Source of the DNA: Sva-07 sp963752815
Lineage (GTDB): Bacteria > Actinomycetota > Acidimicrobiia > Acidimicrobiales > Ilumatobacteraceae
Assembly: GCA_963752815.1 (NCBI GenBank)
Contig: CAVVZI010000009.1
Span: 186,001 to 250,000 of the forward strand
DNA length: 64,000 nucleotides
Reading direction: 5' to 3'
The translations under genes and the position numbers were made by a program. Below the pieces are notes generated by a model. That model made no database searches. It was not told the origin of the DNA and saw nothing but the letters and a program-made list of their open reading frames with translations. Shown in pieces: positions 32,559-43,842 of this stretch (the stretch's first letter is position 1; the number at the start of each line of letters is the position of its first letter).

Positions 32559-33812
32559 ATGCCCACGACGATCGCCCATCGCCGGCTCCCGATGACCGGG
32601 CGCGACCCGCACGAGGCCCACCGCGCGGCAACGCCCCTCGAACTCCTTTACGACCTGACCTTCGTGGTCGCGTTCGGAGCAGCCGGGAACGAGGCGGCCC
32701 ACTACTTCGCCGAAGGCCACTGGCGAACCGGACTCATCGGCTTCGTGTTCGCGATGTTCGCGGTCATCTGGGCCTGGATCCAGAACACGTGGTTCGCCTC
32801 GGCGTACGACACCGACGACTGGATCTACCGACTCCTCACCATGGTCCAGATGGTCGGCGTGCTCGTGCTCGCTCTCGGGCTACCGCCGATGTTCGAATCG
32901 ATCGACCGGGGCAGCCACGTCGACAACAGTGTCATGGTCCTCGGCTACGTCATCATGCGCGTGAGTCTCATCGTCCTGTGGCTCCGTGTCGCGTATCACG
33001 ACCAGGCCCGTCGGCGGTGTGCGATGGCCTATGCCGTCGCCCTCACGGTTGCGCAGGTCGGCTGGATCTGCCTGCTGGTCGCCGACACGTCGGTCACCGT
33101 CATGCTGCTGTTCGCGGCTGTCCTCGCCGTGATCGAGCCGGCCGGGCCGATCATCGCCGAGCGTCGCTACGGCACCACCCCCTGGCACGCCGAGCACATC
33201 GCCGAGCGGTATGGGCTGCTCACGATCATCACGCTCGGAGAGGTCATCCTCGGGACGGTCGCCGCGATCAACGCGGTCCTCCACGCCGAGGGCTGGACCC
33301 TCGACACCGCCCTCGTGGGACTGGCCGGCGTCGCGCTCGCGTTCGGGATGTGGTGGATGTACTTCGTGATACCGAGTGCGGAGCTGCTCCAGCAGTTTCG
33401 TGAACGGTCCTTCGACTGGGGATACGGACACATCCCGCTGTTCGCCTCGATCGCGGCGGCCGGTGCCGGCCTCCATGTCGCCGCGTTGTTCCTCGAGCGG
33501 CAAGCACACATCAGCGAGTTCGCCGTCGTGCTCACCACCGCCGTGCCGACGTCGATCTACGTGGTGTGCCTCTATGGGGTGTACAGCCTGCTCACCCGGG
33601 AGATCGACCCGTTCCACCTGTGGCTCATCGCCGGCACCGCCGTGGTCATCGTCACGGCGATCGGCATGGCAGCCGCCGACGCGCCGCTCGCGGCCTGCCT
33701 GCTCGTGCTCGCCGCGGCCCCCGCGGTCACGGTGGTCGGCTACGAGTTGGTCGGCCACCGCCACCGCGCCGACATGCTGGAGCGGAGTATTGGCGGCTCG
33801 ACCCCGGAGTGA
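32559..33812 (+). CDS. LtrA-family membrane protein (low temperature requirement A)
   Basis: 417 residues from ATG 32559. The opening EAHRAATPLELLYDLTFVVAFGAAGNEAAHYF is the LtrA hallmark. The rest is about a dozen hydrophobic segments with AERYGLLTIITLGEVILGTVAAINAV and FGMWWMYFVIPSAELLQQ. Integral membrane protein of unknown activity; the family was named from Listeria growth at low temperature. It follows HxlR after the inverted-repeat element and ends 3 bases before a convergent gene. No obvious partner. Confidence 0.9.
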   Translation: MPTTIAHRRLPMTGRDPHEAHRAATPLELLYDLTFVVAFGAAGNEAAHYFAEGHWRTGLIGFVFAMFAVIWAWIQNTWFASAYDTDDWIYRLLTMVQMVGVLVLALGLPPMFESIDRGSHVDNSVMVLGYVIMRVSLIVLWLRVAYHDQARRRCAMAYAVALTVAQVGWICLLVADTSVTVMLLFAAVLAVIEPAGPIIAERRYGTTPWHAEHIAERYGLLTIITLGEVILGTVAAINAVLHAEGWTLDTALVGLAGVALAFGMWWMYFVIPSAELLQQFRERSFDWGYGHIPLFASIAAAGAGLHVAALFLERQAHISEFAVVLTTAVPTSIYVVCLYGVYSLLTREIDPFHLWLIAGTAVVIVTAIGMAAADAPLAACLLVLAAAPAVTVVGYELVGHRHRADMLERSIGGSTPE

Positions 33813-33815
33813 CGT

Positions 33816-34733
33816 TCAGCCGGCGGCGAGTTCCTTGAGCAGGGCACGTGTCCGCGCTCGCGAGGCCGACGCATCGTCGCCGACCCCGAACGGAGCGGCC
33901 CACACGTCGGTCGCTCCGGCGTCGAAGAGTTCGGTGATCTGCGCGGCCACGCTCGACTCGTCACCGACGATCGCCGCGTCCGCGGGGCCGGCGACGCCGC
34001 CTTCCTGCAGCAGACGGAGATAGTTGGGCAACGTGGCGTAGACCGCGAACTGCTCGGCGGCAGCCGCCCGCGCTTCGGCGATGTCGTCGTGCACGGCGAT
34101 GGGCAGACCAGCGACGATCCTCGGCTCGGGACGACCTGCGTCGGCGGCGGCTTTCCGCATCCTCGGTGCAACGTGGCGTTCGATCGCGGCGGCGTTGCCG
34201 AGCCACAGGATCGTCCCGTCGGAGTACTGCCCGGCCACGCGCAGCAGGCGGGGCGCCAGGGCGCTGACCAGCACCGGGATCGGCGCGCCATCCACCAGCG
34301 TGGGCGGACCGGCCATGACGCGGAACTCGTCGCCGCTGAACTTCACGGCCTCACCGCGCAAGAGCTGGGTGACGATCTGGACGTACTCCTCGGTGTGCCG
34401 GCCCGGCGTGGCGTACGACATCCCGAGCGCCTCGATGACCGGCGCGTGCGACGGACCGACGCCGAGCGTGACCCGCCCGGATGCTCCGATCGCCATCGCT
34501 GCCGCGGCGGTCCGGCTGGCCTGGAAGACCGGGTGACACAGATAGGTCGGCACGATCGCCGTGCCCAACTCGATGGTCGAGGTCGCCCGCCCGGCGAGTG
34601 TGATCGCCGCCAGGGCGTCGCCGAGCACCTGGCCGGGATACCACAACGAGCTGAAGCCGTCGGCCTCGGCGCGCTCGGCCTGGCGGATGATTCCTTCGGC
34701 GTTGCCGGCGGCGCCGGTGAGCCCGATCTTCAT
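33816..34733 (-). CDS. LLM-class F420-dependent oxidoreductase
   Basis: 305 residues, luciferase-like: MKIGLTGAAGNAEGIIRQAERAEADGFSSLWYPGQVLGDAL, IELGTAIVPTYLCHPVFQA, GRVTLGVGPSHAPVIEALGMSY, and a C-terminus ending FDAGATDVWAAPFGVGDDASASRARTRALLKEL. The pattern fits the F420 group related to F420-glucose-6-phosphate dehydrogenase and MSMEG-type reductases; cofactor choice is inference. The start overlaps the stop of the upstream hydrolase (ATGA), so the two are co-translated. Confidence 0.88.
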   Translation of the reverse strand: MKIGLTGAAGNAEGIIRQAERAEADGFSSLWYPGQVLGDALAAITLAGRATSTIELGTAIVPTYLCHPVFQASRTAAAAMAIGASGRVTLGVGPSHAPVIEALGMSYATPGRHTEEYVQIVTQLLRGEAVKFSGDEFRVMAGPPTLVDGAPIPVLVSALAPRLLRVAGQYSDGTILWLGNAAAIERHVAPRMRKAAADAGRPEPRIVAGLPIAVHDDIAEARAAAAEQFAVYATLPNYLRLLQEGGVAGPADAAIVGDESSVAAQITELFDAGATDVWAAPFGVGDDASASRARTRALLKELAAG

Positions 34734-36139
34734 GCTGTCACCGTCGCGTTCCGGCGGTACTCGCGGCGGGCTTCCTCGACGAGCGGGGCGACGTCGCGAG
34801 CCAGCAGCACTCCCTCGGCGACGGCCCGCTCGGCGGCCTCGGTGAACTGGACGACGTAGGTCTCCTCGTCGCCGTACAACGCTTCGAGTTTGGCGCGATC
34901 GAACGGATTGCTCGAGCCCCACAACATGCTGTAGATGTCCTGGCCCAGCGGGATGGCGCTGTTCTGCGCGACCGGCACGTCGGCCTGAGGAAGGCGGACG
35001 CCGCCGACGGCGATGCCGTGCTCGTCGCGCACGGGCTGTGGCGGTTCGCCGGCGAACTCGATCAACGGTTGGACGGGAGGTGGCTCGCCGCCGCCGACCC
35101 AACGGTTGAGATGGTGCAGCGCCGCGTCGTAGAGCGGCGTGATGGCGATCCGGTTCATCTGCTGCATCACCGGCTGCGGGGTGCCGAACTCGCGCTCGTA
35201 CTTCGGCGCCCGCACATCCATCGATTGGATCGACACGTGGCACGTGCCGGCCGACTCCCAGTACCGGAATCGGTCGGTGTCGGGCTGGCGGACCTCGTAG
35301 CAGGCGATCGCTTCGAGTTCCGAGTTGACCACCATCACCGGCACGTCGAGGTCGTCGCGAATCACGTTGGTCCCACGCAGGCCGACCCGCGATCCGGTGC
35401 CCGATGCGGTCGGCGCGTTGATGTTCACGATCGCGTCGCCGACCTCGAGCGCCGTCCCCGCCCCGAAGTAGATCTGCAGCAGGTACCCGTCGTAGGCGTG
35501 CTCGAGCGGGTGGATGGCGTTGACGTAGGTGGCCAGCCGGGCAGCGGACTGCGAGGCCCCCATGCCGATGACCCGCTGGACGTCCAGTCCGGCGAGCGGG
35601 TCGACTCCCGAACGGTCACGGCTCGTCCCGACGGCGCGGGCGACGCGGGTGAAGATGTCGTACGACGCATCGTCGGTGGGGATGCTCAGCGAGCCGTAAC
35701 GCGCCGGATCCCACGCGGCCAGGCCCTGACTGTTCGTCGGAAACCCGGTGACACCGACCCGTTGCACGGTGGCGGCGACGACCGCGTAGCCACCCTCGAG
35801 GAACTCGGCGCTCTCGGCACCGAAGAGTTCGTAACCGGCGGTGACGTTGTTCCACGACACCACGACGGTGCCGTTGAAGCGCGCCGGGTCGGCCGGGCGG
35901 TAGACGAGGAGACGCGTCGTGAACGGCACCGTTCCGTTCGGCTCCGCACTCCAGTGCCCGTCGCGCCCCCACTCGGTGCCCGGCACCTGGCGGTACGTGA
36001 TCGCATCACCCGAGAGGAAGTACTCCTCCTCCACGTAGCCGCGTTCGGCCAGGTCGAACAGCGGGCGGCCGAACGGCCAGCCGTGATCCCCGCCGGTGAT
36101 CGGTCCTTCGACCGTCAGTCGACTCGTCGTGTCGGTCAT
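34730..36139 (-). CDS. Alpha/beta hydrolase domain protein (Abhydrolase_10 type)
   Basis: 469 residues from ATG 36139, chosen for its AGGAGGT Shine-Dalgarno over a longer frame starting 66 bases upstream. The large hydrolase family with RLLVYRPADPARFNGTVVVSWNNVTAGYE, nucleophile region VQRVIGMGASQSAARLATYVNAIHP and CHVSIQSMDV as likely His region. The family is uncharacterised for the most part. No signal peptide. Coupled to the LLM oxidoreductase, suggesting a hydrolysis-plus-reduction pathway for one compound (inference). Confidence 0.82.
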   Translation of the reverse strand: MTDTTSRLTVEGPITGGDHGWPFGRPLFDLAERGYVEEEYFLSGDAITYRQVPGTEWGRDGHWSAEPNGTVPFTTRLLVYRPADPARFNGTVVVSWNNVTAGYELFGAESAEFLEGGYAVVAATVQRVGVTGFPTNSQGLAAWDPARYGSLSIPTDDASYDIFTRVARAVGTSRDRSGVDPLAGLDVQRVIGMGASQSAARLATYVNAIHPLEHAYDGYLLQIYFGAGTALEVGDAIVNINAPTASGTGSRVGLRGTNVIRDDLDVPVMVVNSELEAIACYEVRQPDTDRFRYWESAGTCHVSIQSMDVRAPKYEREFGTPQPVMQQMNRIAITPLYDAALHHLNRWVGGGEPPPVQPLIEFAGEPPQPVRDEHGIAVGGVRLPQADVPVAQNSAIPLGQDIYSMLWGSSNPFDRAKLEALYGDEETYVVQFTEAAERAVAEGVLLARDVAPLVEEARREYRRNATVTA

Positions 36140-36252
36140 CTGCGTACCTCCTGGCCCCTTCGTCGCAACGCGGACCATCACAGCACGCGCCGTCGTCCCG
36201 GCCACAGCCGGAGCCGCGCGGCGACGTGCTCAGGCGATGATTCGCGGACGTC

Positions 36253-36744
36253 TCAACGTTCCACGAAGCGGCTGAGGATGCAGAGGTTCCCCGGCTGGCC
36301 GTCGCCGTCGATCACATGGTCGCGGAGCACGGCCTCCCGCTCGAAACCGAGCGCGACGAACATGTCGATGACGCGCTCGAGGCTGGCCAGCACCTCGATG
36401 TACAGCTTGTTCAGCTCCATCTCGTCGGCCATCGACACTGCTCGGTCGGCCAGCGCCCTGGCGATCCCCTGCCCCCGAGCGTCCGGCAGCACCACGATTC
36501 GAACCTCGCCCACTTTGCTCATCCAGCCCTGGCCCGGGTTGACGGTGAGGATGGCGACCATCTCGTCGCCGATGAAGGCACCGACGCGACGGGCGGGCGT
36601 CCGCTGCGTCCAACTGGCCACCGACACCTGGCTGAGCAGCGCTCGGTCGGCGAAGGCCCGCTCGCCGTGCGGGATCCTGGCCGCGAACGTCTCGGCGGCA
36701 ACGCGATGGTCGGCAGTCAGTGGTCGCAGCTCGAACCCGGGCAC
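36253..36744 (-). CDS. GNAT-family acetyltransferase
   Basis: 163 residues from GTG 36744, which has an AAAGGGG Shine-Dalgarno. FELRPLTADHRVAAETFAARIPHGERAF, VGEVRIVVLPDARGQGIARALADRAVSMADEM (acetyl-CoA loop motif QGIA), and LYIEVLASLERVIDMFVALGFEREAVLRDHV. Transfers an acetyl group from acetyl-CoA to an unknown amine. Downstream of katG on the same strand but separated by a strong hairpin. Confidence 0.85.
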   Translation of the reverse strand: MPGFELRPLTADHRVAAETFAARIPHGERAFADRALLSQVSVASWTQRTPARRVGAFIGDEMVAILTVNPGQGWMSKVGEVRIVVLPDARGQGIARALADRAVSMADEMELNKLYIEVLASLERVIDMFVALGFEREAVLRDHVIDGDGQPGNLCILSRFVER

Positions 36745-36816
36745 GGATCCCCTTTCGGTCCCTGGTGTCCTGCGAACGTAGTCCGTCCCCGCAACGCGCC
36801 GCACCGCGCCCGAAAA

Positions 36817-36853
36817 TGGAGCGGATGTCGCGCTCAGCGCGACATCCGCTCCA
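36817..36853. terminator. 18-base-pair perfect hairpin downstream of katG
   Basis: TGGAGCGGATGTCGCGCT and its exact complement are separated by a single C. It lies 29 bases past the katG stop and before the GNAT gene, so it probably terminates katG. AT-rich bases flank both arms. Confidence 0.78.
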
Positions 36854-36881
36854 AATTTCAGGGGTTGTGGGTGGGGTTGGG

Positions 36882-39120
<2,239 letters not shown>

Positions 39121-39178
39121 GTCTCTCCCGTTGTGTGTGGATGCGGTGGTGGATGGTGGATGTTCGAACGGTTCATGA

Positions 39179-39607
39179 TCACGCCCCCGCAGCTGCCTCC
39201 CGGCAGCCCGGGCAACGCCCCCAGTAGATGACCTCGGCCTCGTCGATGACGTACCCCGCATCGTCGGCCGCGGTCAAGCATGGCACGGCTCCGACGGCAC
39301 AGTCCACGTCGACCGTGCGGCCGCAGGCGCGGCAGATCAGATGATGATGGTTGTCGCCGACCCGGGCCTCGTAGCGCGCCGGCGAACCGGCGGGCTGGAT
39401 CCGGCGGAGCAGACCCACGTCGACCAACATGCCGACGGCGTCGTAGACCGCGCGCTGCGAGATGGTGCCGATGTCGGCGCTGACGGCTTCGTACACATCG
39501 TCGGCGGTGAGATGGGGCGTGCTCGAGACCGCGCGCAGCACCGCCAGACGTTGCGCGGTGACCTTGAAACCTTGCTGCCGAAGGACGTCAGCCGGGTCTG
39601 CCGTCAT
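39179..39607 (-). CDS. furA: Fur-family regulator (FurA/PerR type)
   Basis: 142 residues from ATG 39607. HTH FKVTAQRLAVLRAVSSTPHLTADDVYEAVSADIGTISQRAVYDAVGML, metal region RVGDNHHHLICRACGRTVDVDC, and the second CxxC in YWGRCPGCREAA, a full Fur zinc set. Located 58 bases before katG on the same strand, the standard furA-katG arrangement of actinobacteria, so it probably represses katG and itself and is released by peroxide or iron status. A longer frame upstream would run across the operator, so 39607 is preferred. Confidence 0.9.
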   Translation of the reverse strand: MTADPADVLRQQGFKVTAQRLAVLRAVSSTPHLTADDVYEAVSADIGTISQRAVYDAVGMLVDVGLLRRIQPAGSPARYEARVGDNHHHLICRACGRTVDVDCAVGAVPCLTAADDAGYVIDEAEVIYWGRCPGCREAAAGA

Positions 39608-39610
39608 ATC

Positions 39611-39631
39611 TGCAACCTTTGCAAACTTGCA
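39611..39631. promoter_or_regulatory. Candidate FurA/PerR operator
   Basis: A 21-base dyad with arms TGCAA and TTGCA around CTTTGCAAA, AT-rich in a GC-rich background, three bases before the furA start codon. It would block a leaderless furA-katG transcript. Confidence 0.55.
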
Positions 39632-39681
39632 CCCGCTTGTAAAGAGCCGCGCCGCCCTTCCCGCCGCGACCCCCCAAATCC

Positions 39682-39735
39682 TCGTTTGCGTCAAGATTTC
39701 CGGGGACCGGTCCCCGGAAATCTTGACGCAAACGA
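39682..39735. repeat. Perfect 54-base palindrome with no spacer
   Basis: From TCGTTTGCGTCAAG through a centre GGGGACC|GGTCCCC at 39708/39709 to CTTGACGCAAACGA, every base of the left half has its complement on the right. It lies between the divergent furA and HAD genes, so a simple terminator role is not expected. Confidence 0.9.
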
Positions 39736-39764
39736 AGGGTGGGGAGGTGGGTACGGTTCGGGGT

Positions 39765-40535
39765 ATGGCCGCGCTGCTGATCCGCGACGGGGCGATCAGG
39801 ACGAACTCGATCTCACCCGTGTCCAGGCGCTCAGCTTCGACTGCTACGGCACGCTCATCGACTGGGAAACGGGCATCCTCGCCGTGCTTCGTCCGTGGGC
39901 GGCCGACGTGGGCATCGACGTCGACGACGAGGCCTTGCTGACGGCGTTCGCCGAGAGCGAGGCCGCGGCCGAACGGGAGCTGCCGACGCTGCGCTATCCC
40001 CGCATCCTGGCCGAGTCGTTCCGCCGGGTCGGCACGCGTCGTCGGCGCCGACGTGAGCGACGAGTGGGCCGGCCGCCTCGGCGAGTCGGTCGGTGACTGG
40101 CCGGCGTTCGACGACTCGGCCGCCGCGCTCGCCGTGCTGGCCGAGCACTACACGTTGATCATCGTGTCGAACGTGCACCGCGAGGGTTTCGCGGCGAGCA
40201 ACCGGCAGCTGCACGGTCGGTTCGCGGCCGTCATCACGGCCGAGGACGTCGGCGCCTACAAGCCGGCCGACCCGCACTTCGACGCCCTCGACCGCACGCT
40301 CGTCGAACTGGGCATCGAACCGGACGCGTCGCTGCACGTCGCGCAGAGTCTCTTCCACGACCACGCGCCGGCGCGTACGCGCGGAATGCGGTCGGTCTGG
40401 ATCAATCGGCGCGGCGGCCGCATCGGCAGCGGTGCGACGCCGAGTGCTCCGGACGAGCACGCCTACGAAGCCGAGTTCGCCTCGATGCGCGAATTCGCCG
40501 ACGCCGTGCAGACGGCGTTCGACCGCCCCTCCTGA
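39765..40535 (+). CDS. HAD-superfamily hydrolase, haloacid dehalogenase type II (frameshifted)
   Basis: VQALSFDCYGTLIDWETGILAVLRPWAADVGIDVDDEALLTAF carries the HAD nucleophile Asp (FDCYGT). LIIVSNVHREGF has the motif II Ser, and ITAEDVGAYKPADPHF the motif III Lys, followed by HVAQSLFHDHAPARTRGMRSVWINR. The first half is one frame off from both the ATG at 39765 and the second half: a base seems missing near 39790 and an extra one present near 40035. Otherwise a complete protein of about 256 residues. Hydrolyses a haloacid or phosphate ester; substrate unknown. Confidence 0.75.
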
Positions 40536-40557
40536 TCAGCCGTCGATCGGGCCCGCG

Positions 40558-43500
40558 TCAGTCGACCGTTCGACCGTGGCGGTGGGTGGTGCGGCTCACC
40601 GACTGTTCACGAACCCAGTGGCGCAGTTCGAGCGCGCCGTCCCCGACCGACGGCGTGTCGTCGACGACGATGCCGGCGCGGTGCAACACGCGGCGGGCGT
40701 CGTGGTCGACCGCGCAGAGCAGGCGGACGCGATCGACGTCGGCGGCGACGCACCGAGCGGCGAAATCAGCGTCGGATTCGTCCTCAGCGACCGACGCGAA
40801 CAGCTCGACGCCCAGGACGGCCGCCGCGGCTTCGAGCACCGCAATCTGCACCGCTTGCGATCGGTCGTGGCGCACGGCGACGCTGCGGAGCGGGCGGTAG
40901 CGCAGGACGTTCGACTCCGCGGCGAGTGCGCTCGGATCGTGCTCGGCCCGGAAAGTGCCGGCGGCCGCGCGTTCGAACGATCGACGAGCGGCGACAGGAT
41001 CGAGCGTCGGGTCGGTCACCCGGCTGAACTGCGCGACGTGGCCCGGCCCGCCGGGCTTCGCTCCCCCGCCGACGGTCGAATGCTTCCACCCGCCGAATGG
41101 TTGACGGCGCACGATCGCGCCGGTGATGTGCCGGTTGACGTAGGCATTGCCGACCTCGACCTGCTCCAGCCATCGCTCGATCTCGTCGGTGTCGAGCGTG
41201 TGGATCCCGCCGGTGAGGCCGAACGGTGTGCCGTTCTGCAGCGCGATGGCGTGATCGAGATCCTGCGCCCGCATCAGTCCCAGCACCGGACCGAAGCACT
41301 CGGTCTGGTGGAACCACGATCCGTCCGTCACGTCGAGGCGCACACCGGGCGTCCACAGCCGGCCGGTCGGGTCGGCGTCGATCGGTCGCGGTTCGACGAG
41401 CCACGACTCACCTGATTCGAGGGTGGTGAGGGCCCGCCGGAGCGGCCCGGCCGGCTCCTGGATCAGCGGGCCCATCATCGTCGCCGGCTCGATCGCGGGG
41501 CCGACGCGGATGCTGCGGACGGCTTCGCGCAACCGGGCACGGAACGTCGCGTCGTCGTACAGGTCGCCGACGACGATGCCGAGGCTGGCGGCCGAGCATT
41601 TCTGCCCGGCGTGGCCGAACGCGGAGCGGAGGAGGTCGGCGATCGCCTGGTCGAGATCGGCCGACGGCGTGATGACGATCGCGTTCTTGCCGCTGGTCTC
41701 GGCGAACAGCCGCATGTCGGGGCGTTCATCGAGGAACGCGGTGGCCGTCTGGTACGACCCGGTGAGCACCACCGTGTCGACCGCGGGGTGCGTCACGAGC
41801 CGCGTCCCGATCGGCCCGTCGTCGCACACGACGAGCTGCAGCACATCGGGCGGGACGCCGGCGCGCCGGAACTGTTCGACGATCCATGCGCCGGTCGCCA
41901 CCGCCTCGGGGGCCGGCTTGACGATGACGCGTTGCCGGCGGCGATCGCCGCCGCGATGCCGCCGACCGGGATGGCGTACGGGAAGTTCCACGGGCCGACC
42001 ACCACCACGACACCACGCCCCTCGACGGCGAGGCCGGCCGCCTCGGCGGCGTCGAGGACATCGCTCCCCTCGCTCGCGTCGTACCGGCAGAAGTCGATCG
42101 CCTCGCTGACCTCCGGATCACCTTCGTGCACGGTCTTGCCGACCTCGTGCGCCATCAGCGCCACCGTCTCCGCCCGCTCGGCGCGCATCACCTCGGCCGT
42201 GTCGAGCAGCCACTGCCGCCTCGTACGGCGTGAGTGCTCCCCGCGGGCGAACGATGCCGCGGCGCGCTCGACGACCGCGTCGATCGCGGCCACGTCGGTG
42301 ATCCGCTCCACCGCCGGCTGGGGCGGCCGCACCATCGCCGCCGCGAACGCCGCCCGCACGACCGGATCGGTCACGTCGCTGTCCGGCTCGTTGCCGAACG
42401 CGCGCCGTCCGCGGTCCAGGGCCGTCGGGTCTGCTGGTGCGCGACGGCGGGTGGTGGACACGGAGTGGCGCTGCTCGACGGCGGCACGGAAGCGGGCGGC
42501 CTCGCGGTCGAACAATGGCGAGTCGGGGACCATCGTGAACAGCGAGCGCAGGAAGTTCTCGGGCTGGGTGTTCTCGTCGAGGCGGCGGGTCAGGTAGGCG
42601 AGGCAGGCCGTGAAGTCGCCGTCGGCCACGACGGGCGCGTACATCAGCAGGCCACCGGCGGCGTCGTGCACCTGCCGCGCCTGCGGCGGCGCCATTCCCT
42701 CCAGCATCTCGAAGTCGATCCGGTCGTGGGCGTCGAGCTCCTCGGCCAGGCACAGCGCCCAGGCGACATCGAACAGGTTGTGGCTGGCGAGACCGATGCG
42801 GAGCGCAGCAGCCCAGTCCGACCGCAGCGCCGACTCGACCAGCGCCTTGTAGCTCGCGTCGACCTCGGCCTTCGACCCGTACGGTGCCGCGATCCAGCCG
42901 TGCAGCTCGGCCTCGACGGTCTCCATCGCCAGGTTGGCGCCCTTGACCAGCCGCACCTTCGTCGTGCCGCCGCCCGCCGCGCTGCGCGCCAGGGCCCATG
43001 CACCGAGTCGCTCCAGCGCCTCGTGCGAGTCGGGAAGGTACGCCTGCAGCACGATGCCGGCATCGAGCCGGTGGAACTCTGGCTCGTCGAGCACGCGCAT
43101 GAACGACTGCAGCGTCAGTTCGAGATCCCGGTACTCCTCCATGTCGAGGTTGACGAACGTGCGCGGTGTGGCAGCTGCGGCGCGTCGGTACAGCCGGCGG
43201 AGGCGATCGCTGATCCGCTCCACCGAGTGTTCGAACGCGAGGGCGTCGAGGTTGGCGGCGATCGCCGACACCTTCACGGAGACGTAGTCGACGTCGGTGC
43301 GGTCGATGCACCGCTCGATCTGGCGCATCCGCTCGTCGGCTTCCGCGTCGGAGAGGATCGACTCCCCGAGCGGGTTCACGTTGATCCGCACGGCGTCGGC
43401 GGCGCGGGCACGGAGGTGCTTCGCCAAGCCGGGGTCCTCGGCGGGAAGCACGATGCCGCGGGTCTCGTGCTTGATGCGCCGGACGATCAACGGCATCACC

Positions 43501-43809
43501 AACGCGGGCAGCAGCGGTGCCACCACCGCACCAGCACGCAGGAGCAGCCGGTCGATTGTGCCAACGGCCGTGGTCGGGTGCTGGCGCACCACCGCCGCGA
43601 AGCGATGCGCCGCCCGGCCCGGGGTCGTCGATGCGCACGACCTCGTCGGTGAGCGCGAACAGCAGCTCGCGGCCCTGCGGGTCGTCGAGCAACCGGCCGA
43701 GCCGCTGCTGGCGACGCCGCTCGGAGCGAGTGGCGTCGGCCAGACTGTCGGCGAGCATCCGCCTCGCGAGCGAGACGGCCTGCTCGACCAGTGCCGCGTC
43801 GGTGGTCAC
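40558..43809 (-). CDS. putA: Bifunctional proline dehydrogenase / 1-pyrroline-5-carboxylate dehydrogenase, two frameshifts
   Basis: About 1080 residues. N-terminal PRODH barrel: MRQIERCIDRTDVDYVSVKVSAI, FVNLDMEEYRDLELTL, KVRLVKGANLAMETVEAELHGW, SHNLFDVAWAL, FEMLEGMAPPQ. C-terminal aldehyde dehydrogenase: VVVGPWNFPYAIPVGGIAAAIAAGN, KPAPEAVATGAW, AETSGKNAIVI and catalytic Cys in FGHAGQKCSAASLGIV. A last section of about 100 residues after HVAQFSRV is less conserved. An extra base near 43618 and a missing base near 41930 shift and restore the frame; the total is a multiple of three. Oxidises proline to glutamate via FAD and NAD. The GTG start at 43809 lacks a clear Shine-Dalgarno. No DNA-binding domain, so it does not self-regulate. 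Confidence 0.88.
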
Positions 43810-43842
43810 GCGCCCATCTCAGCACGTGCGCCGACGGTCAGG

